Assembly (NCBI GenBank): GCA_033032865.1
Contig: JAWHQI010000024.1
Span: 1,674,001-1,738,000 of the forward strand
Source: Dactylorhiza incarnata
Taxonomy: Eukaryota; Streptophyta; Magnoliopsida; Asparagales; Orchidaceae
DNA: 64,000 bases
Direction: 5' to 3'
A program made the position numbers and the translations under genes. The notes beneath the pieces are model-generated. The model did no database searches, was not told where the DNA came from, and saw only the letters and a program-made list of their open reading frames with translations. Every line of letters begins with the position of its first letter. The stretch's first letter is position 1. This document shows, piece by piece, positions 1 through 12,642 of this stretch.

Positions 1-930
1 CCCATCTCATGTGAATGGTTATATAAACAACTGTTAGTCACAGAGCTAAGTAGAAAACACATCTCCTCCCCGGATCTGTATCCTAGGGACGAGCTTAAGC
101 ACCCGAACAGTAAATAGATAGCCGAAGCAAAAGGGTGTGCATCATGTAAATAACTGGAGGCCATAATAATATCATCAGTTATTCAAAAGAATAGCTCAGC
201 TAGTAGAAGTAATAACACTAGTAACCGCAATTTTCAAACACGCTGCCAGTGTTCAAAACCCACTTACACAACCCTGTGTCGACACAGTTTAGACCGCTTC
301 TCTTCCAGCAGGGTAGCGAACCCCGGGGCCTCATCGATGTGGCTGTCGGTGACAGTGGACAGTCCTGCCACTTCTTGGTGTGGTCTTACTGCACCACCCA
401 GACCCTACTGTACAAACCAGTGTACTCCTTGGATGTGAGCGACATCCAGCGATTCTGAAATGTATGCCGACCAGTGGAGGCAAATCAACGGGTATATAAT
501 GGTGATCACATGCGGTGCACATCTCCCTGTCGTCATGATTTGTCAACTCTCCCACACCTGTATGAACGGTCTGCGGGCGTGACCGACCCGCCACTTTTAC
601 CGCAAGTATTTCACGAATTATTAATTAAATAGTAAAGATACACTTCGGGTCTGCCATGACATTCTTAAATCGACCGACTGCTCAACGTTTGGCCGGGAGG
701 CGCAACGGGCGTGAGGGCACATTATTTGGGGTTAACCCTGGAAGAGATACTCAACTCGCGGTTTTCCCCAACTAATGCTCTCCTAAAAAGTTGGTCGCTC
801 GTCGGAGCAGGACCCGGGCTAGAACCATAGATATGATAAATCACCGTAATTGAGTGCGGTAAAAAGTGCTGCAAAATGAGCTGCAGAAATGAAATGTTGA
901 ACTGTAAAAGTACTGAATGAAAGAACAGAA

Positions 931-1032
931 ATAAAGAGCTGAAATAACCGGACCAATACGAAACTGGAGTAGTACTAAGAAGAAGCTGAAGTAAAGAGTT
1001 GAAATAATCAGACCAGTACGAGACTGGAGTCA
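931..1032. repeat. Tandem duplication, 60-bp period
   Basis: Two diverged copies of a roughly 40-bp motif containing GACCAATACGAAACTGGAGT or its variant start 60 bp apart (931 and 991). The open frame across them on the minus strand is a by-product of the repeat. Confidence 0.6.
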
Positions 1033-1529
1033 AGAAATTGCAATAGATTAAAAGTGTTAGTAGTCCTTTCACTCCATATTTAGGAGGCTTCGATTCCATC
1101 TCCGTTCATTGGAGGGAAGTTTTATTTTATCTTCGTTCATAGGAGTTTCTTCCAATTTCTGCCCTTTATTACAGTTCAACCATAGGTTTTAATTGCGCCT
1201 TTTAAACATTGCTTACGCGGATTTAAGGAACGTTATTATGAGTACATTAATTTCTCCAAAAAGAGGCGATTTCCAATGTCCGAGAGTTATTCTAAACGCA
1301 GCTCGATGATTTGTAAAAACCCCACATTGCTTCGAGCTTGAGTTTTCATTTTTATTCATCGGATCATCATTTATTTGTAACATCATCCAATGATTATAAT
1401 TTGATCGCGTGCTACGATCTCTTCTCCCAGCCCCGGAGAATTTGATAATCTAAAGTGCGACCGTTCTACTCTAGAAACTCTTCCATTGCACAATTTCCAT
1501 CCAACTGGCCGCATAATTTGATAGTACAC

Positions 1530-1800
1530 CCAAAATAGCCTATTATGAGCCTAAAATTTTTTCCACAATTTTCCAACCTTTTTAGGGGATTTATTTTGGC
1601 TAATTCAGTCTTACTTTGGCCCAAAAAATACCAAATCAATTTATAAAAATCACAAATTTTGATATTATATCCAAGAGGCGCTATTATGAGCCTAGATTTT
1701 TTTTTCAAAATTTTCCAAGATGTTTCTGACTTTTTTTGTCCAAACAAATCTTATTTATGCCTTTATTAATACCAAATCAATCAGAAAAATCCCAAAATAA
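1530..1800. repeat. Tandem duplication, about 141-bp period
   Basis: The motif TATTATGAGCCTA occurs at 1541 and 1682. Both copies are followed by a T-rich tract, AATTTTCCAA and then ATACCAAATCAAT. The copies have diverged. No coding function is suggested. Confidence 0.6.
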
Positions 1801-2459
1801 TTAGTGGAGATAGCCCTCATGATAGGGAACGTTTTTCATGTTCAAATAATTTTGCTTAGAGGCCTATATTTCTCTCAGAAAAATTTGCAAGCTATTTGTG
1901 AAGGGTGGTCTACGGTTAAGGGGTTCTGAAGGATGACAGGGCACCTGGCCGCATATAGCATTCTGCCCCACATCGGATCCGAAGCCGATGCGTTGTGGGA
2001 TGCGAATGCTGAGGTAAAGCGGGATTTAAAAAATTCTGGGTCGTCCGATCTCATCGTGGAGATCGAGTGACCCGTGCTACTCCTCGGCGGTACAGGAGGT
2101 GGCAGCCTCTTTCACCGCCGGGAAACGGCCGCCAGAAGTTGATGCCGCCCCCGATCAACTTGTCGGGGGCCGGCGAGCCATTTGGCGGTGGTCCGGCGGC
2201 CTGCCGCCGCCGGTCACCGCCGGAAATCTGTAACCCGAGGGCGGATGGCGTGGCCTGCACCATTATCATTGGTGCGCGCCGCCCCTCCCTCGTTGGCGAC
2301 CAATTATACTGTCCCTGGACAGCTCGCCGAGGGTCGGGCTTGCCTCCGGCGGTGGTCCGGCGGCCTGGTGCCGCCGATCTTCGCCGGAAATAGTTAATCA
2401 GAGAAAAAAAAAAAGAAGCCCGTGGGTGCCGCCGGAGATGCGTTCTCCGGCGGCACCGC

Positions 2460-4863
2460 TGTCACAACCCTCATTTTCTCAATATATATAAATATATCAT
2501 CAGAGTAAGAGAAAACACGCGTCATGATGTCACGTCGTGCAGGGGACAACTACAGACGCTCAGGCAGTCCTATCTTTACACATTTCTTTATAAAAAATAT
2601 ACACTTTGCGTTGAAAATAATAATTGTTGTTTAAAGTTCCCAAAAACTGTGTCCCTCGGTTTAGTGGATCATCTAGTCCACAACCAAGAAAGTATAAATA
2701 TACGCAGTGGAAAAGTACTTATTTCACCTTAGGTTGTCCCACATGAGCCTGAGAACTTAACCAACATTCTAATGATATATATCTTCTAAATTTGGTATAA
2801 GTAAAAGAGACTTTTACGAGCTTCAAAATATAGTGACGATAGTTAAAAGAGATGTCGTGAGCATGAGAAAATATGCCGACTTTAATATATGAAATATCTA
2901 CTATGCATCCTACTTTAACATAAATCCTCCCCAGAGAGCATTTGCATTAATAGCAAAGCAACAATAGTAACATAAATAACAAATCACAGTCTAACGCATA
3001 AGAAAACATACTATGGGCGCCAACAAACTGGCACGAACCCATAGCATTAACAAAGCCAGAAAAGTTCAACAGACTACCTCTCAAAATGAGAGTATGAAAA
3101 CAGCTACTGAAGGTCTGGAAGGACCGAACTCAATCAACTCAAACTGCTACTGATCCAAACCCGAGGCATTCAAAAGAAAAGAATACCTCAGTACAAAGAC
3201 GCAAAAAGGCAGCCAATCATAGAGTAAAAAAAAACTTAACAAACTCAAGTGGGTTATTACCCCAACAAGAAATAGATGTGAAACAACAACAATCAAAGAA
3301 AAGAAAGATTAGTATCCCAACAGGGAAAGACTTGCACGAATGAAGTGCAGTCGAAGTTATAAAATAAAATCCAAGTGAAGAAAAGTGTCAGATTGGCTCA
3401 AGAAGTGAATCATTAACCCAGCCATAAAATGGTATTGAGGTGGTGGCTATCTTTCCAACACAAATCATTAGACCAAAACATCCAAGAAACAAAAGCACTG
3501 TGGTGGTGGTGGTTACACCCACACAGCAACAGTCTACACAGCCAAGGAAGAAAAACAGACAATGTGGTGGTGGTTACGCCCATACAACCAACAGTCCATA
3601 AACCTCCAGCTGGGGTAAGAATTCACAACTTCTTGACCAAATCAGGCACCACAGGAAAACCCAGGAAAATTCCAAGTGCAAGCTTCACAACAGATTCGTC
3701 GTAACCATCGTAAGAAAATTCGGTTTGAGCACTCGACGAATTCCTATTCACTCGATGAATTCGTCGTAATTACTCGACGAATCCTTAGAATACTCGACGA
3801 ATTCTAACTAATACTTGGTGAATCCTAACTTATACTCGATGAATTCTAACTTAACTATATGGTGAACATAGCTTGATCACTCATCGAATTCTTCCTATTC
3901 ACTCGACGAATTCATCGAAATTACTCGACGAATCCTTAGAACACTCGACGAATTACTATTTGCTACTCGGCGAATTTCACTATCACTCGACGAATTCGTC
4001 GCAAATACTCGACGAATCCTTAGAACACTCGACGAATTACACTAGAATGCTAAACAAATTCTGCTAACATAAACCAAAAATTTTCAGAGTACAATTTATC
4101 TAAAATGATAAGATATGAGGGGAAAACATGGCAAGGGAGATTAGTCCACCACTTGCCTCAAACCTTCTCGAAAACTAGTATCTCGAGCACTCCACGTCCA
4201 GAGATCGGCCGAGGGAAAAACTCCACAACGAATTTCTGAAAGATTTAGACAAAAATGAGGCTTAGGGCCAAATATTCCAACACCCTAAAACCCACGAAAT
4301 CAAAAATACTCACCGCACACACGAAGATCTCGGCGAGAGCTTTCCAATTCTATGCTCCGACGAAGATTTCGCACGCTGGATCCCACGCAACAGCCGACGT
4401 AAACTTCAAGACAAACGCAACTTTCTCCTCTCACGCGGCTCTGGTTCGGCGAAAACGGGAGAAGGAAGGGTTCGGGAAAACATAAAATCTAATTCAGCCC
4501 TTTTTATATGAAACTTTAAAGAATTATTTATTTATTATCATTTAAAATGAGTTAAACCTTTAATTAATGATTTGAACTATGACCAACTTGGATTTAATGA
4601 AATTCGCGCCAAAGACCAATACCGGTCCTACAAAACCAACGATGTAGTCGAAATCAAAGTTCGACGAGCCGATAACGAGTTACAATTTACTTTACACAAA
4701 TTATGACAACGAAACCCGACAAATTCATTTAAATTAATTATTTTAAATTTCCAACGTGAAAGAACTCTTCACTTAAGCAAGCACTGCTAACTTTGCATTA
4801 ACGTAACGCCCTTACGTCAAAATTATTATTTAATTAAATTATCGAAAATTCAGGGGCGTTACA
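2460..4863 (-). repeat. 3' LTR of element D
   Basis: This block aligns along its length with 39046-41440. On the minus strand it starts TGTAACGCCCC at 4863 and ends TTGTGACA at 2460. Inside are GTGGTGGTGG stretches (about 3430-3580) and a cluster of TCGACGAA-type motifs (3690-4045). Differences from the other LTR occur every few tens of bases, so insertion is not recent. Confidence 0.93.
3690..4045. repeat. ACTCGACGAATTC motif cluster in D 3' LTR
   Basis: About a dozen copies or near copies of the 13-mer ACTCGACGAATTC, or the shorter CTCGACGAAT, recur at roughly 20-40 bp spacing. They are separated by AT-rich, related but non-identical spacers. The core TCGA is self-complementary. The matching cluster in the 5' LTR lies at 40245-40640. 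Confidence 0.85.
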
Positions 4864-4885
4864 GCCACCCCCCCCCCCTCCCTAA
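4864..4885 (-). other. Polypurine tract of element D
   Basis: On the minus strand a run of A and mostly G lies directly before the 3' LTR start TGTAACGCC. This is the position of the plus-strand primer of an LTR retrotransposon. Confidence 0.75.
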
Positions 4886-4984
4886 AAGGAAGTTTTGTCC
4901 CGAAACCTGAAATGCAATCTGAACTTAAAAGACATAAAGAACAAGAGTAAGGTCCTATCGGGTAGAAAAACTTACCGAAGAAAA

Positions 4985-7330
4985 CTAGGAGAAATATGTG
5001 GATGAGATTCCTTCATGGCAGACTCTAACTCTCAAGTTGCGCACTTCTGACATCCTGATTTGGCCAGAGAACTTTAACCATAGGAATCGTCTTCTTCTGC
5101 AACACTCTGTCTTGCGTCTCCAGAATGCGAACAGACTCTTCAACATAAGAAAGGTTGGGTTGCAACTGGGGCACCGATTTGAGAACATGATTGGCTCATG
5201 TGAAACACTTTGTGAACACCAGAGAAAGTATCATGCAAACTCAACCTATAAGCTGATACTCTGATGCGCTCAACAATCTGGAAAGTTCCCACATACCGGG
5301 GATCCAACTTGTGGTTCCTTCCAAATCTCTTAACACCTCGCATCAGAGTACCTTTCAAGAAAACCATGTCCCAACTGCGAACTTCGGATCAACGCTTCTC
5401 TGATTAGCATACTTCTCATATCGCTCTTGAGCTACGCGAAGCTTCTCGCGAATATGCGACCCGACAATACCCATTTATTCCAAATCTTCTAGACCTCATA
5501 ACGTTCTCTCACCAACTTCGGCTCAAAACAGGGGAGTTCGACAATGCCTCCCATGCAGAGCTTTAAAGGGGGCCATCTGCAAGCTCTCCTGATAATTGTT
5601 ATTATGGGCAAACTCCATGAGTACAAGATGCTTATCTCATACTCCAATATGGTCCAGTATATAACATCTAATCATATCTTCAAAAATCTGATTTACCCTT
5701 TCCGTCTGACCATTGGTCTGAGGGTGATAAGCAGTAGAATATCTAAGGTCAGTGCCCAAAGCTCCCTAAAAGCTCCGCCGAAAATGAGACATATACCTAG
5801 AATCCCGATCTGACACAGTACTTTCTGGCATTCCATGCAATTTAATTACCTCATCCAAATAAAGATCTGTTATTTTCCCCATAGAATAACCAATCTTAAA
5901 AGGCACGAAGTGAGCACACTTCGTCAATCTGTCGAAAATGGCCCACACCGCGTCATGCCCTCTGGGAGATCTCGGCAACCCGATAATGAAATCCATTGAA
6001 ATACTTTCCCATTCCAGCTTGGAATATCCAAAGGGTTCAACTTACCTTCAGTCCTCTTATGATCTGCCTTAACACGTGGCAAGTATATCATTCAGAAACA
6101 TACTTAGCGACATCATTTTTCATACCTGACCACAAGACAATCTGTTTCAGATCTATATACATCTTTGTGGAACCATGGTGATAGGAAACACTTGATCCAT
6201 GAGCTTCGCTACAAATCTTTGCTCTAATATCCTCAATCGCGGGAATACAATACCTACCGTGGTACTTCAAGGTATTCTTATCATCAATTGAAAATTTTGG
6301 AAATTCCCCTTTTTTAGTTCTATTCCGGAGGTGCTGCAAATCAGGTTCTTCTTTCTGATGCAGTCTCGTTATAGAGAAATCCAAGAAGGCTCTTGCGTTT
6401 CCAAGCCAGAAGGCAAGGCACTACCTCCAACGGATATATCCATCAACAAAAACTCCTCCACCAAGAACTGCACAGAAAGGTTGAAGACATGCGCGATCTT
6501 CCTACTCAAGGCATCGACCATCACGTTCTCCAACCATCTGCGCTGGTGCAAATTCAGATTTTTCTGGGTGATGACATACTTCAAACTCTTATGATCTATA
6601 CAAAAATTGCATGCTACTCCATATAGAAGATGTCTCCACAGCTTCAAGGCATAAATTACTGCAACAAATTCTAAGTCATGTGTAGGGTAATTCCTTTTAT
6701 GAACTTTCAGCTGACGTGACCCATATGTGATCACCTTTCCTTCTTGCATCAAAACACAACTGTGTCCAACATGAGATGCGTCCACATAAACGACATACTC
6801 TACTCCCTTGGTCGGTAAAGCCAAAATAGGAGCAGTGTACAAATGCTTCTTTAATTCATGGAAAGCTTCCTCACAAGAATTGCTCCAAACAAACGTTGTA
6901 TTTGCCTGTGTAAGCTTAGTGAGAGGTGCCGACAACACCAAAAATCCTTGCACAAATCTTCGATAATTACCCACCAACCCTAAGAAGCTCATTATCTCCT
7001 TAGGCGTTATAGGCATCTTCCAATCCAAAACAGCGAATATCTTCGCTGGGTCTACTGAAATTTTATCTTTACTCACTACATGACCCAGGAAAGGCACTTG
7101 CGAAAGCCAAAATTCGCACTTACTCAACTTTGCATATAGCTTGCGCTCTCTTAGAGTAGACAATACCAAGCGCAAATGCGCAACATGCTCCGCAGCACTT
7201 CTAAAATACACCAACTCATCGTCGATGAACACTACCACGAAGTGGTCTGGAAAATCCTTCAACACTCTGTTCATCATATCTATGAAAGCAGAGGGTGCAT
7301 TCGTCAAACCAAAAGACATTAGTAAAAAAC
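4985..7330 (-). pseudogene. Element D pol, 3' part: RT palm to RNase H, integrase and chromodomain
   Basis: Reading the minus strand from 7330, the frame enters RT at FGLTNAP, then the active-site motif FIDDELVYF and the RT connection ([11 protein letters not shown]). RNase H follows with [13 protein letters not shown]. The INT zinc-finger region is at about 6088-6350, and the core start MDFIIGLPRSPRGHD and VSDRD are at 5766-5996. GVKRFGRNHKLDPRYVGTF and a chromodomain-like tail are at 4985-5367. The RNase H is internally shortened ([15 protein letters not shown] joins two normally separated motifs), and INT runs through several frames. About 45-50 residues between the end of the upstream RT piece (36288) and [10 protein letters not shown] are missing at the junction with C. 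Remnant of a non-functional polyprotein. Confidence 0.9.
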
Positions 7331-8572
7331 TCACTAAGTCTTTTGATAAGGAGACTCTTAGAACCACTGAGTATTTTCATAAGGAGACTTTTAGAACCAA
7401 CTGAATCCTTTGGAGAGGGATTCTTAGGACTCTTTCTTAGTTACAAAATAAGAACAGAGAGGAAGAAGAAGAAGAATAGAATTTTGTTGTATGAATCCTT
7501 CGGCAGTTGTGAGCTTTTGAAGTTCTTCATGATCTGTATAAGATGAACCCTTGCTTATGGTACAGAAGGACGCAAGGGTTATGAGCTTTTGATCCCTGTG
7601 ATCTTTGTACTCTTGTTTGCTTGCTGTTGTAAGATTTGAAGAAGAAGAAGCAACCTTGTATTTCTGTACAGAGAAGTTCTTGAATTTCTGTCTGAGAGAA
7701 CTTGAGGAGAAAGAAGAAGACAGAATAATAATTAGTTGTTTTTCTCTTCCTTCTTCTGAATACTTATTCTTTGTCGAATAGTGTTTAAATTTGTTTCCAC
7801 TTCTGTTCTGTCCTTAGAAGGAATATCCATTGGACATTGAGTATTTCCTTCTATTTATGTTTCCCGCCCCGTCCATCTGATTTGAATAACTTCCAAGAAT
7901 GTCTTTATTGTTCCTCTGAAATACTACATTCCATTCTTAGCAATAAACGAGTCATTGTAATTCAACTTTCATCTTTGAAAGACTTTGGAGATGGATCAGA
8001 AAGGACAGCAGAAAACATTCTATTTCTGTATGTATTCGACGATGCGTCGAATTCAGTATTCTTGATATCGACGCACCTCTGAGTTCTTATAGAAGCAGCT
8101 TCGAATTTTTCTTAGCTATTACTGAACTCAGATGTCGACGTTGCGTCGAGTACTTATCGACGTATCTATCTAGTTGAAGACTTGGACTTCATCTTCTGCG
8201 TCAATTTGAAGTCGAAGTTACGTCAACTTCTATGATAGCTTCGACAGGCTCTTCTTTTCCGCGTCGAGTTCATTTCAAAGTTGCGTCGACTTCACTTGAT
8301 ACTTCGACAAGCAGTCTGAGTTACTTCGACTTTCAGCCAGAGTTTTGTCGACTTCTAGTTGAAGTTGCATCGACTTTTATTCGACGCAAGTTTTAACTCA
8401 ACTGAATTTGTGCTTATCTTAGACCAGGTCTTGACACTCTAAGTGAGTGTGATATCCTAGGACATCTAATGACCAGATTACCCTCTCTATATAATATGGG
8501 TAATACATCCTAGATGATGAAATCACTTTAAGATAATTTGTTAGATAAATCACATGGGTGTTTTTCCCAACA
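7331..8572 (-). repeat. 3' LTR of element C, truncated at its end
   Basis: It aligns with 34834-36287 from TGTTGGGAAAAACACCC at 8572 down to the 33-bp repeats at 7336-7401, where it stops abruptly against D RT sequence. The final U5 segment seen at 34834-34940 is missing. It contains many GTCGAC/TCGACG motifs between 8034 and 8390. Confidence 0.88.
8034..8390. repeat. GTCGAC/GCGTCGA motif cluster in C 3' LTR
   Basis: More than ten TCGAC or GTCGA cores are interspersed with TTGCGTCGA and CTTCGAC forms. The corresponding part of the 5' LTR is about 35745-36110. The motif resembles the TCGACGAA clusters of elements D, A and the two solo LTRs. Confidence 0.75.
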
Positions 8573-8585
8573 ATCTCCCCCTATT
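8573..8585 (-). other. Polypurine tract of element C
   Basis: The minus strand reads ATAGGGGGAGAT immediately before the LTR start TGTTGGG. This is the usual plus-strand primer position. Confidence 0.75.
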
Positions 8586-8939
8586 TATCTTAACAAATTT
8601 TACAAAAATGTAGGTGATTTCAAACATACAGTTGAATAAAAGCACAGTATGAACACATTTACAACAGCACAATGGCATGGTAAACTGAAAACTTCTTATT
8701 AATATAAATAGATGTTTATTAGAGTTAGTTACCCAAGAAATATTCTACTTTTTTTCTTTATGAAAAGTAGATAAGACATCATAGACCTTTCTGAATTTCC
8801 TTTCCGCATATTTGAAGTTTGTTGAGGTGGCTTTCTCTGGATTCTTCTGAATTCATTCATGTCCCTTGAAGAGCTTTTCCAGATTAGTTTCTACTTTAGA
8901 ATGGACATCTTTAAGCTTGAATCCCAGACCAAAGACTTT

Positions 8940-9580
8940 AGTTGCCATCAATTAAGTTGATTTCTTCTAGATCTAGTTCTTCTGTATTAGGGTCTGGTAC
9001 AATGAATGTTGATTGTGGATTATCATAAGTTGGAACAATCTTGAGTACAATCTTCCTTTTCTTTTGAAGTGGTTGCTCTGCTTCATCCAGATCACATCCA
9101 AGGCCTCCTTTGTGAAGTTACCTTCTATTTTCAAGAAGTTTTGATTGAGGATATGTTGCAGCACACTTTGTAGGATCAAAGAGTGTGCTTGGGATTTGGA
9201 TTGCCTACTTGAGTTGTTTTTTTTTTCACAGCATCCTTACCCTTCTGCAGTCTTTCAACGAACAACCTTCTCTTTTCTTCAAGCTCTCTTTGAGATGCTT
9301 CAAACTCATATTTATCTCTTTCTCTAATTTCATCTAGGGCATTGTCAAGCTTTAGATCAATATACTCCTTCATTTTATTTTCAGGGATTCCAACCTTCTC
9401 ATAAGTTTTGTAGTAGGATTTGTCCTTCTTGAACTATTTTCTTTGCTCTTTTGTATACCTCTCCCAAATAGGTATATCTCTTTCATATCCTCTTCCTCTA
9501 ACATCTCTTCCCCTTCCTCTGTAATTCCTTCTATGTCCCCTTCCTCTGAATGGAGGTCTTCCTCTAAAGGTTGGTGCTTG
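8940..9580 (-). pseudogene. Post-RNase H extension of element C (RG-rich then coiled coil)
   Basis: After the RNase H end motif DIFTKPI the same frame continues into an arginine/glycine-rich stretch (FRGRGHRRNYRGRGRD). It ends at TAG near 9437, and the same frame then stays open to about 9176. The second part is acidic and basic, heptad-like (LEEKRRLFVERLQKGKD), so a coiled coil is likely. A further short stretch to about 8950 carries another stop. SIRE-type elements are known to have an extra envelope-like frame after pol. Whether this is the same protein or a displaced gag tail I cannot decide. No membrane segment is evident. Confidence 0.5.
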
Positions 9581-10042
9581 GACAATTGGCTTAGTGAAGA
9601 TGTCAGCTCTTTGAATATCAGTGGAAATGTATTGAAGATTGATCTTACCCTTCTCTACATTGTCCCTGAGAAAGTGGTGCCTTATCTTTATGTGCTTAGT
9701 TCTATTGTGGAGAACAAGATTGGAAGCTATAGAAATAACACTAGAGCTGTCACAGAATATTATGGAATTATCAAGAGAAAAGTTGTAGCCTAACAACTGA
9801 TTTTGCATCCACAATATTTGTGAGTAGCAGCTTCCTGCAGTTATATACTCAGCTTCAACTGTAGAAGTGGAGACTGAGGTTTGCTTCTTGCTAAACCATA
9901 AGATCAATCTAGCACCCAAGAATTGATAGGTTCCTGAGGTGCTTTTTCTATCAAGCCTGCATCCTGCATAGTCTGCATTTGAGTAGCCTATTAGGTCAAA
10001 TCCAGATTCTGCAGGATACCATAAGCCAAGTTCAGGTGTACC
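9581..10042 (-). pseudogene. Element C RNase H
   Basis: The minus strand shows the copia RNase H landmarks YAGCRLDRKSTSGTY, STVEAEYITAGSC, FCDSSSVISIA and TKHIKIRHHFLRD, ending at DIFTKPI. One stop separates it from the RT frame near 10040. It would degrade the RNA strand of the replication hybrid. It follows RT in the usual copia order. Confidence 0.85.
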
Positions 10043-11405
10043 CTATAGATGTCTGAGTATACTTTTCATAGAACTCATGTGGGGTTCTTTAGGGTCAACC
10101 TGAAATCTAGCACATATGCATGTAACAAACATGATATTTGGTCTGCTAGCTGTCAGATAGAGGAGTGAGCCAATGGCTGCTCTGTAAGTCTTCTGATCAA
10201 AGGACTTACCCTTCTCATCTCTATCCAAAAGAGTATTGGTAGCCATGGGGGGTTTTATGATAAAGGCATTTTCCATCCCAAACCTCTTGATGAGTTCCCT
10301 GGTATACTTGGATTGGGATATAAAAATGTCATCTGCAGTTTGCTTTACTTGAAGACCAAGAAAGTAGGATAGTTCCCTCATGCTACTCATCTCAAATCCA
10401 GACTGCAATAGGTCAGCAAACCTTTTGCAAAGTTTTTGATCTGTTGAGCCAAATATGGTATCATTTACATATATCTGTACTAAAATTTGTTGATTTTTAT
10501 GTGCTCTAGTGAAGAGTGTTTTATCCACCTTACCTCTTATAAATGAGTGTTCTAAAAGGAAGGTGGATAGGGTCTCATACCAAGCTCTTGGAGCTTGCTT
10601 GAGACCATATAGTGCTTTGTCTAATTTATAAACAAAAGAAGGGTAAGATGGATTGACAAAACCTGGGGGCTGCTCCACATATACTTCTTCTTGAAGAGTT
10701 CCATTTAGGAATGCACTCTTCACATCCATCTGATAGACCTTTATCTTCATATATGCTGCATTGGAAAGAAACATCCTGATTGCTTCTAGTCTTGCCACTG
10801 GAGTAAATGTTTGGCTGAAATCAATTCCCTCCTCTTGCCTATATCCTTGAGCAACAAGCCTGGCCTTGTTCCTGACAATGACTCCAGTTGAGTCCATTTT
10901 ATTCTTGTATACCCATTTGGTTCCAATTATTGGGTAATTTCTTGGTCTCTCAACCAGGGACCAGACCATGTTCCTTTCAAACTTAGCAAGTTCTTCTTAC
11001 ATGGAAGCTATCCAGTAAGGGTCACTGTCAGCCTCTTCAAACTTCTTTGGCTCATAATGTGACATGAAACATTGCAGCATAGTCTCGTTTGTTATTTGAT
11101 TCCTTGTCTTCACTCCCACTAACAAATCTCCAATGACCGGAGATGGAGGATGATCCTTTTGAGTCATCATGATTCTTGTTGAACTATTCAGTGGATCCAC
11201 CTCCACCTGAATTTCCTCTTGCTCATTAACTGTGGGGGCCCCATCTTCATTCTCTAGAATGATCTCTATATTTGGTAAAGCAGGTGCTTCAATATCATCC
11301 TCATCTGCAGCAGACTCTTCATCTAAATCATTGTCAGCTTTCTATTTTCCTTTGTCCTGGCAATCTGATGGATGATCCAAGATGCTGAGTCTTTCAACTT
11401 GATCT
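10043..11405 (-). pseudogene. Element C reverse transcriptase
   Basis: Copia RT landmarks follow in order: a degenerate linker upstream (LLVGVKTRNQITNE), [76 protein letters not shown] and the active site [11 protein letters not shown]. The active site reads YVND where the family has YVDD, so one catalytic aspartate is replaced by asparagine. An in-frame stop separates the linker from RT near 10997. The 308-residue open frame is well preserved but predicted inactive. Confidence 0.9.
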
Positions 11406-11410
11406 GCAAG

Positions 11411-12376
11411 TTAGTCTTCTTCCTGCATTATATCATTGGTGGAAGTTTCCTTCCCGTTGTAATACATATTAGTTTCATCAAATACCACATGCATTGACTC
11501 CTCAATTTTGAGAGAGCTTTTATTATAGCACATATAGGCCTTGATTGATGAGGAATATCCCAAGAATATCCCATCATCAACTTTTTTGTCAAATTTGGCA
11601 AGATGACTCTTTCCATTTTTTAGAATAAAGCAAGTACACCTACAAATCCTAAAGTATGTGACTATATGTGCCTTTCCCTTCAATAACTCATAGGGAGTCT
11701 TCAACTTGGTCTTGTTGATGAGACTTCTATTCAGAATATAGTTGGAAGTATTCACTGCCTCAGCCCAAAAGGGCTTTGGCAAGTTGGATTCAGCCAACAA
11801 TGTCCTTCCTGATTCAATTAGAGTTCTATTTTTCCTTTCAGCCGCCCATTTTGTTGGGGGGGTTCTAGGAGCTGAAAAGCTTTATCTTATCCCTTCACCC
11901 TCACAGGATCTACACAATAACTGATTTTCAAACTCAGTATCATGATCACTTCTGATCACAGTAACTTGAGTATTGAATTCAGATTGAATTTGTATAATGA
12001 ATCTTGAGAGGATCTTGAAGGTGTCTGACTTAGCTTTTAGAAAGAACACCCAGCTGGATTTAGAAAATTCATCAACAATGACTAAAGTATAGGACTTTCC
12101 TGCTAAGCTCTGAGTGGAAATAGGATCAAATAGGTCTATGTGCAGCAAATATTGGGTTCTTGGGGAATCATTCTTACCAATTGGTTTGAATGATGATTTG
12201 ATCTTCATTCCTAGTTGGCAGGCTCTATATGGATGGTCTTTCTTAAACTTACCAATTAGTAAGCCTCTTACTAGGTTAAGCTTGGACAACTTAACTATGG
12301 TCTTAAAGTTCAGGTGACTAAGTCTCCTATGCCACAGTTCATTGTTTTCTAATTGGGAATTAAATAAGCAGTCCTC
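11411..12376 (-). pseudogene. Element C integrase
   Basis: The minus strand contains the integrase core (LHIDLFDPISTQSLAGKSY, VIVDEFSKSSWVFFLK, VIRSDHDTEF) preceded by a cysteine-containing zinc-finger remnant (RACQLGMKI). It then has LPKPFWAEAVNTSNYILN and the C-terminal FLGYSSSIKAY region. A G-rich frameshift lies near 11855. It would insert the cDNA. It lies between protease and RT, as in all Ty1/copia elements. Confidence 0.88.
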
Positions 12377-12642
12377 TCACTTGACATACTCAAAATCTAC
12401 TACATAGACTTTACCCTTTCTAACTCCAGTCAATACAATTTGGTTAGTTATATAATTAACTATATGACATAAGGACTTAGTGAATACAACTTTGTATTCA
12501 CAATCATATAGCTGACTAATACTAATTAGATTATGTTGAAGCCCTTTAACATAAGCTACCTTAGAGACTGAGATTTCCCCAATCCTGAGCACACCATATC
12601 CTTTGGTCTGACCAGAATGGGAATTTCCAAAAAATACCTTAG
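12377..12642 (-). pseudogene. Element C protease, C-terminal remnant cut by A
   Basis: The frame reads VFFGNSHSGQTKGYG, LRIGEISVSKVAYVKG and LQHNLISISQLYD, the conserved second half of copia protease. The catalytic Asp-Ser-Gly part should lie just upstream but is replaced at 12643 by the LTR of element A. No other copy of this gag/protease half of C is in the window. Confidence 0.85.

Larger units (their letters stand above)
1..2142. other. Unassigned left flank, no gene recognised
   Basis: I see no convincing coding region. The short open frames here have no recognisable protein motif and overlap on both strands. The sequence changes from mixed composition (1-700) to AT-rich (1100-1900) and then GC-rich (from about 2040). 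Two small tandem duplications are listed separately. It may be decayed transposon sequence, but I cannot name a family. Confidence 0.5.

Noticed and set aside
2051..2397. Overlapping GC-rich frames on both strands
   Set aside because: Stop-poor because of base composition; no motif and overlapping in opposite strands.
3690..4045. Regularly spaced ACTCGACGAATTC looks like a CRISPR array
   Set aside because: Repeats are 8-13 bp, imperfect, unevenly spaced, have related spacers, sit inside a plant LTR and have no cas genes nearby.
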